From assembly GCA_964619055.1 (NCBI GenBank), contig CAZUDB010000086.1:1-5981 (forward strand): DNA of 5,981 nt. The letters are read 5' to 3'. The notes below the pieces were generated by a model. It was not told the origin of the DNA and did no database searches. It saw only the letters and a program-made list of their open reading frames with translations. A program made the position numbers and the translations under genes. This document shows, piece after piece, positions 1 through 5,172 of the stretch (positions within the stretch are counted from its first letter, which is position 1; the number at the start of each line of letters is the position of its first letter). This DNA is from CAYVUM01 sp964619055 (GTDB lineage: Bacteria; Pseudomonadota; Alphaproteobacteria; Rhodospirillales; Defluviicoccaceae).

Positions 1-58
1 CACACTGCAGGCAGTTCGTGCACTTGCCAGGATCAATGTGTAGCGATCTCTGCATCAT
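1..58 (-). CDS. N-terminus of a [4Fe-4S] ferredoxin-type protein (partial, runs off left edge)
   Basis: Only the first 18-20 codons are present. Three consecutive ATG codons (at 61, 58 and 55 on the minus strand) are followed by QRSLHIDPGKCTNCLQC. The I-D-P-x-K-C-x2-C-x2-C pattern is the usual opening of a ferredoxin-like domain, with three of the four cysteines of a first [4Fe-4S] cluster. A GGGAG Shine-Dalgarno site (complement of 64-68) lies 5 bases before the ATG at 58 and 8 before the one at 55, so either could be the true start; the ATG at 61 is only 2 bases away and less likely. Short N-termini of this kind occur in CooF/HycB-like electron-transfer subunits and in ferredoxin partners of tungsten aldehyde:ferredoxin oxidoreductases. 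Which applies here cannot be told without the rest of the gene. It follows the two small secreted-protein genes on the same strand after about 180 bases. Confidence 0.72.
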   Translation of the reverse strand, partial: MMQRSLHIDPGKCTNCLQC

Positions 59-63
59 CATTT

Positions 64-68
64 CTCCC
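64..68 (-). promoter_or_regulatory. Ribosome binding site of the ferredoxin-type gene
   Basis: The minus strand reads GGGAG, followed by AA and then three ATG codons in a row. The spacing is 2, 5 or 8 bases to the three possible starts, which favours the second or third ATG. Confidence 0.5.
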
Positions 69-163
69 GCAGGGCCGGTTGTTTGCTTATCGGGATTGCG
101 TCCGATACACCTTGGGATGGGGATCACGACCCTTACGCAACATACCCTCTTCTTATCTCACCA

Positions 164-192
164 ACACTACCGGTGCAGGCAAAACGCGGCAA
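164..192 (-). promoter_or_regulatory. Possible weak sigma70-type promoter before the ferredoxin-type gene
   Basis: On the minus strand TTGCCG (complement of 187-192) and TAGTGT (complement of 164-169) are separated by 17 bases, about 105 bases upstream of the ferredoxin-type start. The match is 4/6 at -35 and 3/6 at -10, which can easily arise by chance. The rest of the 59-240 gap shows no convincing gene or terminator on either strand. Confidence 0.17.
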
Positions 193-240
193 TTCCCTAA
201 AGGTCGTACAAACATCCGTTGCATCGGCGCGCGCGACCCG

Positions 241-651
241 CTACCGCGAGCGGCATCGGATGACACGCGTGCCGCTGACAACGATGGTGCGATCCCAGGG
301 CGTGAAAATCTGGCAAAGTTGCCGTGGCTCAGCGACCCACCAGGCTTTGACCTCAAGGCCAATTTCCGCGTCGCTGTCAAAGCTCACGGCCACGGGGTCC
401 GCATTGGATTCCACTGTGACTTGCCCGCCCGGACCCGCGATTTTCACGGATTTGGCGGACTCATTCTCGACCATGATGGTGCCGCCGGCACTGCAGGGAA
501 CGGACAGAGAGCCGATCCCGACACTGACCGCGGCGCCAAAGACGATCCTGCCTATTTGACGACAAACGTTCCGACCATGCCTTTCGCTTCGAGGCCGCGG
601 GCACGGAACGTGTAGGTGCCGGGCTTGATGGGCACGAAGAAGATTTCGCAC
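241..651 (-). CDS. Small, probably exported protein of unknown function; start uncertain
   Basis: I do not recognise this protein. The frame is open from a GTG at 651 to TAG at 241 (136 residues). From about residue 33 it reads like an export signal: an arginine-containing stretch, then a hydrophobic run (IVFGAAVSVGIGSLSV), then a small-residue cleavage-like site (PCSA/GG). About 80 residues of beta-rich, acidic-to-neutral sequence follow (VENESAKSVKIAGPGGQ...). The start is a problem. The GTG at 651 has a strong GAGGAGG site but overlaps the upstream gene by 100 bases and gives a 35-residue basic leader. The only in-frame ATG (474) lies after the signal-like segment and lacks a good binding site. 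Near the upstream stop there are only the rare codons ATA (555) and ATC (546). The opposite-strand frames here have antisense-like composition and were not called. Same strand as, and directly downstream of, the cupredoxin-like gene, so probably co-transcribed with it. Confidence 0.45.
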   Translation of the reverse strand: MRNLLRAHQARHLHVPCPRPRSERHGRNVCRQIGRIVFGAAVSVGIGSLSVPCSAGGTIMVENESAKSVKIAGPGGQVTVESNADPVAVSFDSDAEIGLEVKAWWVAEPRQLCQIFTPWDRTIVVSGTRVIRCRSR

Positions 652-983
652 TCGGCTTCCTCCTCGAATTCCAACTCGTACACGTGGCTGGCTTTGATCT
701 CCATATTGCCGGCCTCCACTTTGCGAAGCCAGATAAAGGTGAAAAACTCCGGTGCTTCGAAGGCGTACTCTTTTCGGCCAGTGCTGATGATTTCCAGGCT
801 ATAGGCTTTACCAGTCTCGAGCTGGTATTCCATCATAGACATCCCGTAACCGGACTCCTCCGTGCCGAGGACCAGCGGCTCCAACGCGATGGGCCTAGTG
901 GCGAGATACCCTACCGCTGCGGCGGAGCTAGAAATGGCAAGCGCCACGACGAAACCGCTCAAGAAGATGCTCGCTCTGATCAT
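552..983 (-). CDS. Secreted cupredoxin-like protein with degenerate copper site
   Basis: A 143-residue protein with an N-terminal signal peptide (IRASIFLSGFVVALAISSSAAA, cleavage probably near residue 23) and a single small beta-sandwich domain at about residues 48-143. The end resembles the EfeO/plastocyanin-type cupredoxin fold: an FVPIKPGTYTF strand (116-126) followed by R-A-R-G-L-E-A-K-G-M-V-G-T-F-V-V (127-142). In copper-binding relatives this loop carries Cys, His and Met. Here the Cys position is Ala128, the His position is Leu131 and only Met136 remains. The upstream His-bearing strand reads EYAFEAPEFF (72-81), with no His. Residues 104-113 are rich in Glu. The start was chosen because an AAGGGAGG site lies exactly 7 bases upstream and the signal peptide begins there, although the frame is open further upstream. 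It is divergent from the ABC operon, which suggests a shared regulatory region and a periplasmic accessory role. The fold call is by pattern only; the function is unknown. Confidence 0.77.
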   Translation of the reverse strand: MIRASIFLSGFVVALAISSSAAAVGYLATRPIALEPLVLGTEESGYGMSMMEYQLETGKAYSLEIISTGRKEYAFEAPEFFTFIWLRKVEAGNMEIKASHVYELEFEEEAECEIFFVPIKPGTYTFRARGLEAKGMVGTFVVK

Positions 984-990
984 CGTTGGT

Positions 991-998
991 CCTCCCTT
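991..998 (-). promoter_or_regulatory. Strong ribosome binding site fixing the cupredoxin-like start
   Basis: The minus strand reads AAGGGAGG, 7 bases before the ATG at 983. This near-perfect match decides for the 143-residue form over any longer form reaching back into the divergent intergenic region. Confidence 0.75.
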
Positions 999-1116
999 AG
1001 CCGGCGGCGCGCGGGTATTAGTCTTAGCGATACAACTACCGACTATGCAGCCCTGGACCCTGACATTGGCTATTCGGGCATGTCGACTGGACTTTCGTCG
1101 GGGTTGACCATATGCC

Positions 1117-1129
1117 TGCCAGCTTGGCA
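1117..1129. promoter_or_regulatory. Possible operator: TGCCA-N3-TGGCA palindrome (T-N11-A)
   Basis: TGCCAGCTTGGCA is a perfect 5-base inverted repeat with a 3-base centre. It fits the T-N11-A form of LysR-type regulator boxes. It lies in the 180-base region between two divergent genes, about 35 bases upstream of the substrate-binding protein start. The rest of this intergenic region (984-1163) shows no gene and no convincing -35/-10 pair on either strand. The regulator assignment is inference, and a palindrome this short may be chance. Confidence 0.28.
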
Positions 1130-1163
1130 CTCGTAATCGGTCGGCGGAAGGGTAGTGACAACC

Positions 1164-2393
1164 ATGACTGGGACGCGCCAAAAACGGTCGCCGAAACGGA
1201 CGAGTGCGGCGCTCATGTTTAGCGTGCTCGTCTGCGCAGCCGCATGGCTGATGGGAATGGCCGCGTCTGCGAATGCGGACACCATGACCACGACGATCCC
1301 GATCGCCTACTTGACGCAGACCGTGGCACGGCCGCCGGCATTATCCAACCTAGATGAACCCATCCCCGATGAAGGCATCGCGGGCGCCCGCCTCGGTCGT
1401 GACGACAACGCGACGACCGGTCGGTTTTTGGGCCAGAATTTTAATCTCGAGGCCGTCAATGTGCCGGCAGATGGTGATGTTGCCGCCGCGATCGATGCAC
1501 TTCGAGCGGCAGGCCACCGCTTCCTGATAGCGGACCTACACGCGGATGCTTTGGATCGCGTTCTGAGTGCCGCCGGTCCGGCGGAGATGCTGGTGCTCAA
1601 TGCAGGGGCTGCCGACGACCGGTTCCGGAACGCGGATTGCCGGCCCTTCCTGCTGCACACGGCGCCAAGCCGCTCTATGCGAGCCGACGCCCTTGCCCAA
1701 TACCTGGTTAAGAAGCGATGGACCGACTGGTTTTTGGTGGTGGGGCAGCGGTCCGAGGATGCTCTGTTTGCCGATGCGATCCGGCGTTCAGCGGGTCGCT
1801 TCGGTGCTCGCATCGTGGCCGAAAAGCCATGGGTATTTGAGCACGATGCCAGGCGTACGGCGCAGGCCGAAGTGCCGGTGTTCACGCAAGTAGACGACCA
1901 TGACGTCCTCATCGTGGCCGACGAAATCGGCGACTTTGGTGAGTACTTGATTTACCGGACCTGGGATCCGCGCCCCGTGGCTGGGACCCAGGGGCTAACG
2001 CCCACGGCCTGGCACCGCACGGTCGAGCAATGGGGTGCCGCGCAGTTGCATTCTCGGTTTCGCAAAGCCTTTGGGCGTTGGATGACCGCTCGCGATTACG
2101 CGGTTTGGGTCGCGGTCCGGACAATCGGCGAAGCCGCCACTCGGACCAAGTCCGGAGACTTTGCGGCATTGAAGGCGTACATCCTCAGCCCCCAATTCGA
2201 ACTGGCCGCGTTCAAGGGACGGAAGCTGACGTTCCGACCTTGGAACGGACAACTGCGTCAACCCATTCCGGTGACCGGCCCGCGTTCCCTAGTGACCCTG
2301 TCGCCGCAGGACGGGTTCTTGCATCCCCTCACGGAGCTAGACACGCTCGGCTACGATGAGCCGGAGACGACATGCCCTAGTGCCGCGAACTGA
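1164..2393 (+). CDS. Periplasmic substrate-binding protein of the PQQ-alcohol-dehydrogenase-associated ABC transporter
   Basis: A 409-residue exported type-I periplasmic binding protein, distantly like branched-chain amino acid receptors. A basic N-terminus (RQKRSPKR) and hydrophobic core (AALMFSVLVCAAAWLMGMA) end at a probable signal-peptidase site ANA/DT (38/39). The mature part begins with a typical first beta-strand (IPIAYLTQ). Two alternating alpha/beta lobes follow, with segments such as HRFLIADL, DWFLVVGQ and DVLIVADE. The conserved-looking GLTPTAWHRTVEQWG (277-291) and FRPWNGQLRQP (357-367), together with the neighbours, point to the PQQ-dependent alcohol dehydrogenase system family (TIGR03863 as I recall). 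It is the lead gene of the operon, followed 60 bases later by the propeller gene. Relatives occur in ped-type and lut-type clusters. ATG 1164 is preferred: GGAAGGG (1146-1152) is 11 bases upstream, slightly long, while the in-frame GTG at 1155 is only 2 bases from it. The ligand cannot be predicted from sequence. Confidence 0.9.
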   Translation: MTGTRQKRSPKRTSAALMFSVLVCAAAWLMGMAASANADTMTTTIPIAYLTQTVARPPALSNLDEPIPDEGIAGARLGRDDNATTGRFLGQNFNLEAVNVPADGDVAAAIDALRAAGHRFLIADLHADALDRVLSAAGPAEMLVLNAGAADDRFRNADCRPFLLHTAPSRSMRADALAQYLVKKRWTDWFLVVGQRSEDALFADAIRRSAGRFGARIVAEKPWVFEHDARRTAQAEVPVFTQVDDHDVLIVADEIGDFGEYLIYRTWDPRPVAGTQGLTPTAWHRTVEQWGAAQLHSRFRKAFGRWMTARDYAVWVAVRTIGEAATRTKSGDFAALKAYILSPQFELAAFKGRKLTFRPWNGQLRQPIPVTGPRSLVTLSPQDGFLHPLTELDTLGYDEPETTCPSAAN

Positions 2394-2440
2394 GCAACGC
2401 AAGCGAGGCAAAGCGGGCACGGGCAATCATCGCTCGGACC

Positions 2441-2450
2441 GAGGGAGGAG
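2441..2450 (+). promoter_or_regulatory. Ribosome binding site of the beta-propeller gene
   Basis: GAGGGAGGAG precedes the ATG at 2454, with its GGAGG core 5 bases away. It is the strongest binding site on the plus strand of the window, suggesting that the propeller is made at a high level. The left end of the site overlaps a short CTCGG/CCGAG inverted repeat (2433-2443). Confidence 0.7.
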
Positions 2451-2453
2451 AAA

Positions 2454-3419
2454 ATGCATCTGTTGCCGGCCATAACGGCCCTGATCATGGTGGCCTCGAT
2501 CCCATCCGCTTGGGCGCAATTGGTGTTTGTTTCCAATGAGAAGGACGATACGGTCTCGGTGATCGACGCAAACACGCTGGAGGTGGTGAACACATTCGAC
2601 GTGGGCCAGCGGCCTCGTGGCATCACGCTCAGCCGGGACTTTGCCCGCCTCTATATCTGCGCGAGCGATGATGATCGGGTTGAGATCTTCGACACCGAGA
2701 CCCTTCAGAAGATCGGCGAACTGCCTTCAGGCAACGACCCAGAGCAGTTTTTCCTCCATCCAAACGACCGCCACATGTACATCTCCAATGAGGACGATAA
2801 TATCGCGACCGTGGTGGACACGGAGACCCGGGAAGTGATCGCCCAGGTCGACGTGGGGGTGGAACCAGAGGGCATGGCCGTTAGCCCGGACGGCAAGGTT
2901 GCTGTCAATACGTCCGAAACCACCAACATGGTCCATTGGATTGACACGGAGACCTATGAGCTCATCGATAACACTCTGGTCGATCAGCGTCCCCGGCACG
3001 CTGAATTCTCCAAAGACGGCAGCCGCCTATGGGTGTCGTCAGAGATCGGCGGAACTGTTGCGGTCATTGACGTTGCCAAACGAGAAATCATCAAGACGTT
3101 TGGGTTCGAGATCAGCGGTATTGCGGAAGACCGACTTCAGCCGGTTGGCATCCGACTGACCTCGGACGGAGCGTATGCCTTTATCGCACTTGGCCCCGCC
3201 AATCACGTGGCTGTCGTCGATGCCCAGACATTTGAGGTTCTGGATTATATTCTCGTCGGCCGCCGGGTTTGGCATCTGGCGTTCACGCCGGATGAGAAGC
3301 TGCTGTTCACCACCAACGGCGTCAGTGGCGATGTCACGGTCATTGACGTGGGCGACTTGAAGCCGATCAAGTCCATCAAGGTTGGGCGGTATCCGTGGGG
3401 TGCGGCGGTCAAACCCTGA
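2454..3419 (+). CDS. Periplasmic seven-bladed YVTN beta-propeller protein, PQQ-catabolism-associated
   Basis: A 321-residue protein with a signal peptide (MHLLPAITALIMVASIPSAWA/QL, cleavage near residue 21) followed almost entirely by YVTN/lactonase-like repeats. Seven blades can be counted, starting near residues 23, 67, 109, 150, 192, 242 and 284. Each has the pattern hydrophobic strand - D/N turn - V-x-V-I/V-D - T-x-x-V/I - G-x-x-P-x-G - x-S/T-P/x-D-G. Blade 5 is about 8 residues longer because of an insertion near 218-226 (EISGIAEDR). The C-terminal block GPANHVAVVDAQTFEVLDY and the ending VGRYPWGAAVKP match what I remember of the PQQ-dependent catabolism-associated propeller family (TIGR03866). 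No haem-binding CxxCH and no PQQ-enzyme tryptophan-docking motif is present, so it is not itself a quinoprotein dehydrogenase. It probably acts as a periplasmic binding or scaffold partner of the ABC system. The next gene begins inside its 3' end. Confidence 0.93.
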   Translation: MHLLPAITALIMVASIPSAWAQLVFVSNEKDDTVSVIDANTLEVVNTFDVGQRPRGITLSRDFARLYICASDDDRVEIFDTETLQKIGELPSGNDPEQFFLHPNDRHMYISNEDDNIATVVDTETREVIAQVDVGVEPEGMAVSPDGKVAVNTSETTNMVHWIDTETYELIDNTLVDQRPRHAEFSKDGSRLWVSSEIGGTVAVIDVAKREIIKTFGFEISGIAEDRLQPVGIRLTSDGAYAFIALGPANHVAVVDAQTFEVLDYILVGRRVWHLAFTPDEKLLFTTNGVSGDVTVIDVGDLKPIKSIKVGRYPWGAAVKP

Positions 3420-4195
3420 AACCGGCAGCGGCTGCGTTGAACGCGAGCCGGCCGGCGCTCGCCGTTCAGGGCCTCGGCTTCAGCTACAATGATCGTTTTT
3501 CCCTAAACGACCTGACGTTTACGGTCGCGCCAGGGGCAGTGACCGCCTTGCTGGGCCCCAACGGCGCCGGCAAGACGACGTTGTTTGCGCTGATCACCCA
3601 CCTGTTCGAGACCACCAAGGGGCACGTTCAGATTTGCGGCCATGACGTGCGCACAGCTCCGGAATTGGCTCTCGCGCACATCGGTGTGGTGTTTCAGCAA
3701 CCAACCTTGGATCTTGATCTCTCCGTTCGGCAAAACCTTCGGTACTTCGCCTCGCTGCATGGCCTGCCGAGCCGTGAAGCGAACACACGGATGGACGCGG
3801 AACTGGAGCGGCTCGGATTGGCGGAGCAAAAGGGAAATCGCGTGCGAACACTCAGCGGCGGATTCCGTCGACGCACAGAGATCGCGCGAGCGATGTTGCA
3901 CCGGCCTTCGCTGTTGCTGCTGGATGAACCGACCGTGGGCCTCGATGTTCCAACCCGTCAACGCATCGTCGAGCATGTCCATAGGCTGGCGAGCAACGAT
4001 GGGATCGCCGTTTTGTGGGCCACACATCTGATCGATGAAGTGTGGCCGGAGGACCGGCTTGTGGTCATGCATGGTGGTCAAATCCAAGCGACAGGCTCTG
4101 TTGCCGAGGTTATTCGAAACTCAGGCGCCGGGAACCTTACTGATGCGTTTGCACGTCTGACTCAAAAACGGCCGAGGCCAGTCACGCTGCCATGA
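3395..4195 (+). CDS. ABC transporter ATP-binding protein, PQQ-alcohol-dehydrogenase system
   Basis: A single cytoplasmic nucleotide-binding domain of 266 residues, the motor for the permease encoded next. All ATPase motifs are present: Walker A GPNGAGKT (54-61), Q-loop VVFQQP (98-103), signature LSGGFRRR (153-160), Walker B LLLLDEP (173-179) and switch His211 (WATH). The signature has Phe where Gln is most common, a variation also tolerated in NatA/DrrA-like export ATPases. Neighbours and overall sequence fit TIGR03864 as I recall it. There is no ATG near the start. GTG 3395 overlaps the propeller gene by 25 bases and gives a roughly 22-residue leader before the conserved ALAVQGLGFSY. CTG 3416 overlaps its stop, and TTG 3437 would give the more usual short N-terminus. 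No clear binding site precedes any of these, so translation is probably coupled to the propeller gene. The stop overlaps the permease start by 4 bases. Confidence 0.92.
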   Translation: MGCGGQTLKPAAAALNASRPALAVQGLGFSYNDRFSLNDLTFTVAPGAVTALLGPNGAGKTTLFALITHLFETTKGHVQICGHDVRTAPELALAHIGVVFQQPTLDLDLSVRQNLRYFASLHGLPSREANTRMDAELERLGLAEQKGNRVRTLSGGFRRRTEIARAMLHRPSLLLLDEPTVGLDVPTRQRIVEHVHRLASNDGIAVLWATHLIDEVWPEDRLVVMHGGQIQATGSVAEVIRNSGAGNLTDAFARLTQKRPRPVTLP

Positions 4196-5001
4196 GGCCC
4201 CGGGCCTACGTGATCTGCGGCACAGGAATTCTGGTGCGCGAAGTGCTGCGATTTCTGAAGCAGCGCGAGCGATTCATTGCCGCTCTGGTGCGGCCGCTCG
4301 TTTGGCTCGTCGTGTTCGCAGCGGGCTTTCGTGCCGCCCTCGGCGTTTCCATTACTCCGCCGTACGAAACCTACATCACATACGAGGTCTATATTGTACC
4401 TGGCCTCGTCGGGATGATTCAGTTGTTCAACGGCATGCAGAGTTCACTTTCCATGGTCTACGATCGGGAGATGGGCAGCATGAGGATCCTGATGGTTGCC
4501 CCCTTTCCCCGCTGGTACCTCCTCACGTGTAAGCTCCTAGCCGGCGTCGCAGTATCCGTGTTGCAGACGTACACGTTCTTGCTTATTGCCCGCCTGGTCG
4601 GTGTCGATCTGCCCTGGTTGGGCTTTTTAACACTGTTGCCGGCCTTGATCGTCGCTGGCTTCATGTTGGGCGCCATTGGCCTTTTATTGTCATCCACGAT
4701 TCGTCAGTTGGAGAACTTCGCGGGCATCATGAACTTCGTGATTTTCCCGACGTTTTTTTTGTCCAGTGCGTTGTACCCGTTGTGGAAGATGCGGGAGTCG
4801 AGTGAGCTGTTGTGGCAAATCTGCTCCATAAATCCGTTTACCCACGCGGTTGAGTTGATCCGCTTCGCCTTGTACGGACGCCTCAACTTCGAAGCACTAT
4901 CGTGGACGTTGCTGTCACTCGTCGTCGTGTTTTCTCTGGCGCTCTACGCCTACAGCCCCGCCAAGGGCATGCTGCCGCGAAAAGCCGGCGCTTCGGAGTG
5001 A
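4192..5001 (+). CDS. ABC-2-type permease, alcohol/PQQ-associated transporter (PedC-like)
   Basis: A 269-residue integral membrane protein with about six predicted helices, near residues 28-50, 66-88, 115-137, 142-168, 175-197 and 235-254. After helix 2 it carries the ABC-2 family segment DREMGSMRILMVAP (91-104), which in relatives contacts the ATPase. Before the last helix it has NPFTHAVELIR (214-224), another family hallmark. This is the DrrB/NodJ type of fold, usually linked to export. I recall a dedicated family for alcohol-system permeases, named after PedC of Pseudomonas putida (TIGR03861); the lut permease of Methylorubrum is similar in context. The start ATG overlaps the preceding TGA as ATGA and has no well-placed binding site of its own (GAGG at 4174-4177 is 14 bases away), so it depends on translational coupling. 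It is the last gene of the unit, with a GC hairpin on its stop codon. Confidence 0.92.
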   Translation: MRPRAYVICGTGILVREVLRFLKQRERFIAALVRPLVWLVVFAAGFRAALGVSITPPYETYITYEVYIVPGLVGMIQLFNGMQSSLSMVYDREMGSMRILMVAPFPRWYLLTCKLLAGVAVSVLQTYTFLLIARLVGVDLPWLGFLTLLPALIVAGFMLGAIGLLLSSTIRQLENFAGIMNFVIFPTFFLSSALYPLWKMRESSELLWQICSINPFTHAVELIRFALYGRLNFEALSWTLLSLVVVFSLALYAYSPAKGMLPRKAGASE

Positions 5002-5017
5002 GCCCCCCAACGGGGCT
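5001..5017 (+). terminator. GC-rich hairpin on the permease stop codon, possible terminator
   Basis: AGCCCC (5001-5006), a 5-base loop CCAAC and GGGGCT (5012-5017) form a perfect 6-base-pair stem that starts on the last base of the stop codon. It is followed by TGGGGTT rather than a run of T, so it is not a classical intrinsic terminator. It may be a weak terminator or a 3'-end stabiliser. Its position marks the probable end of the ABC operon. Confidence 0.42.
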
Positions 5018-5160
5018 TGGGGTTCCACGTGCGGGCACTGGCCGCTGTTGCCAAAGTCCCAGCCAGTTTGACCGCAAGAACCGGGATGCACGCTATCCAG
5101 GTAGTGTCCTAAAGCCTCCCCATGTCATCGGCATCGGCCTGAAACACTGCGGGGAGCGCA
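5018..5160 (+). other. Intergenic region before the EamA gene, possible weak promoter
   Basis: No gene is visible here. A TTGACC hexamer at 5068-5073 could be a -35 element, but the sequence around 5091-5099 (CGCTATCCA) is a poor -10, with only TATCCA at a too-long 20-base spacing. A purine-rich GGGGAG at 5151-5156 is a likely ribosome binding site for the following gene. Confidence 0.25.
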
Positions 5161-5172
5161 TTGCGACTGAAG

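Noticed and set aside
2..43. Possible C-terminal tail of a plus-strand gene ending in TAG at 41-43
   Set aside because: Only 13 codons are visible and none is recognisable; the minus-strand ferredoxin motif with its binding site explains the same bases better.
238..253. CCGCT/AGCGG hairpin over the stop of the small secreted-protein gene
   Set aside because: A 5-base stem in a GC-rich stretch with no following T-run on the minus strand is not distinguishable from chance.
79..615. Long plus-strand open frames opposite the small secreted-protein genes
   Set aside because: They lack ATG starts with binding sites, their composition is Ser/Thr/Pro/Arg-rich as expected of antisense frames, and the minus strand carries better-formed proteins with signal peptides.
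1104..1137. TTGACC as a -35 element of the ABC operon
   Set aside because: No reasonable -10 hexamer occurs at 16-18 bases; the closest AT-rich sequence is 22 bases away.
1125..1140. Sigma54-like promoter (TTGGCAC...)
   Set aside because: The GG-N10-GC spacing fails: the -12 position reads CG rather than GC.
2433..2443. CTCGG-A-CCGAG inverted repeat between the binding-protein and propeller genes, as a terminator
   Set aside because: The loop is too short for a stable full stem, there is no T-run, and it abuts the ribosome binding site of the next gene.
3503..4087. Long minus-strand open frame inside the ATPase gene
   Set aside because: It is an antisense shadow of a gene with every ABC ATPase motif; it has no signal, domain or binding site of its own.
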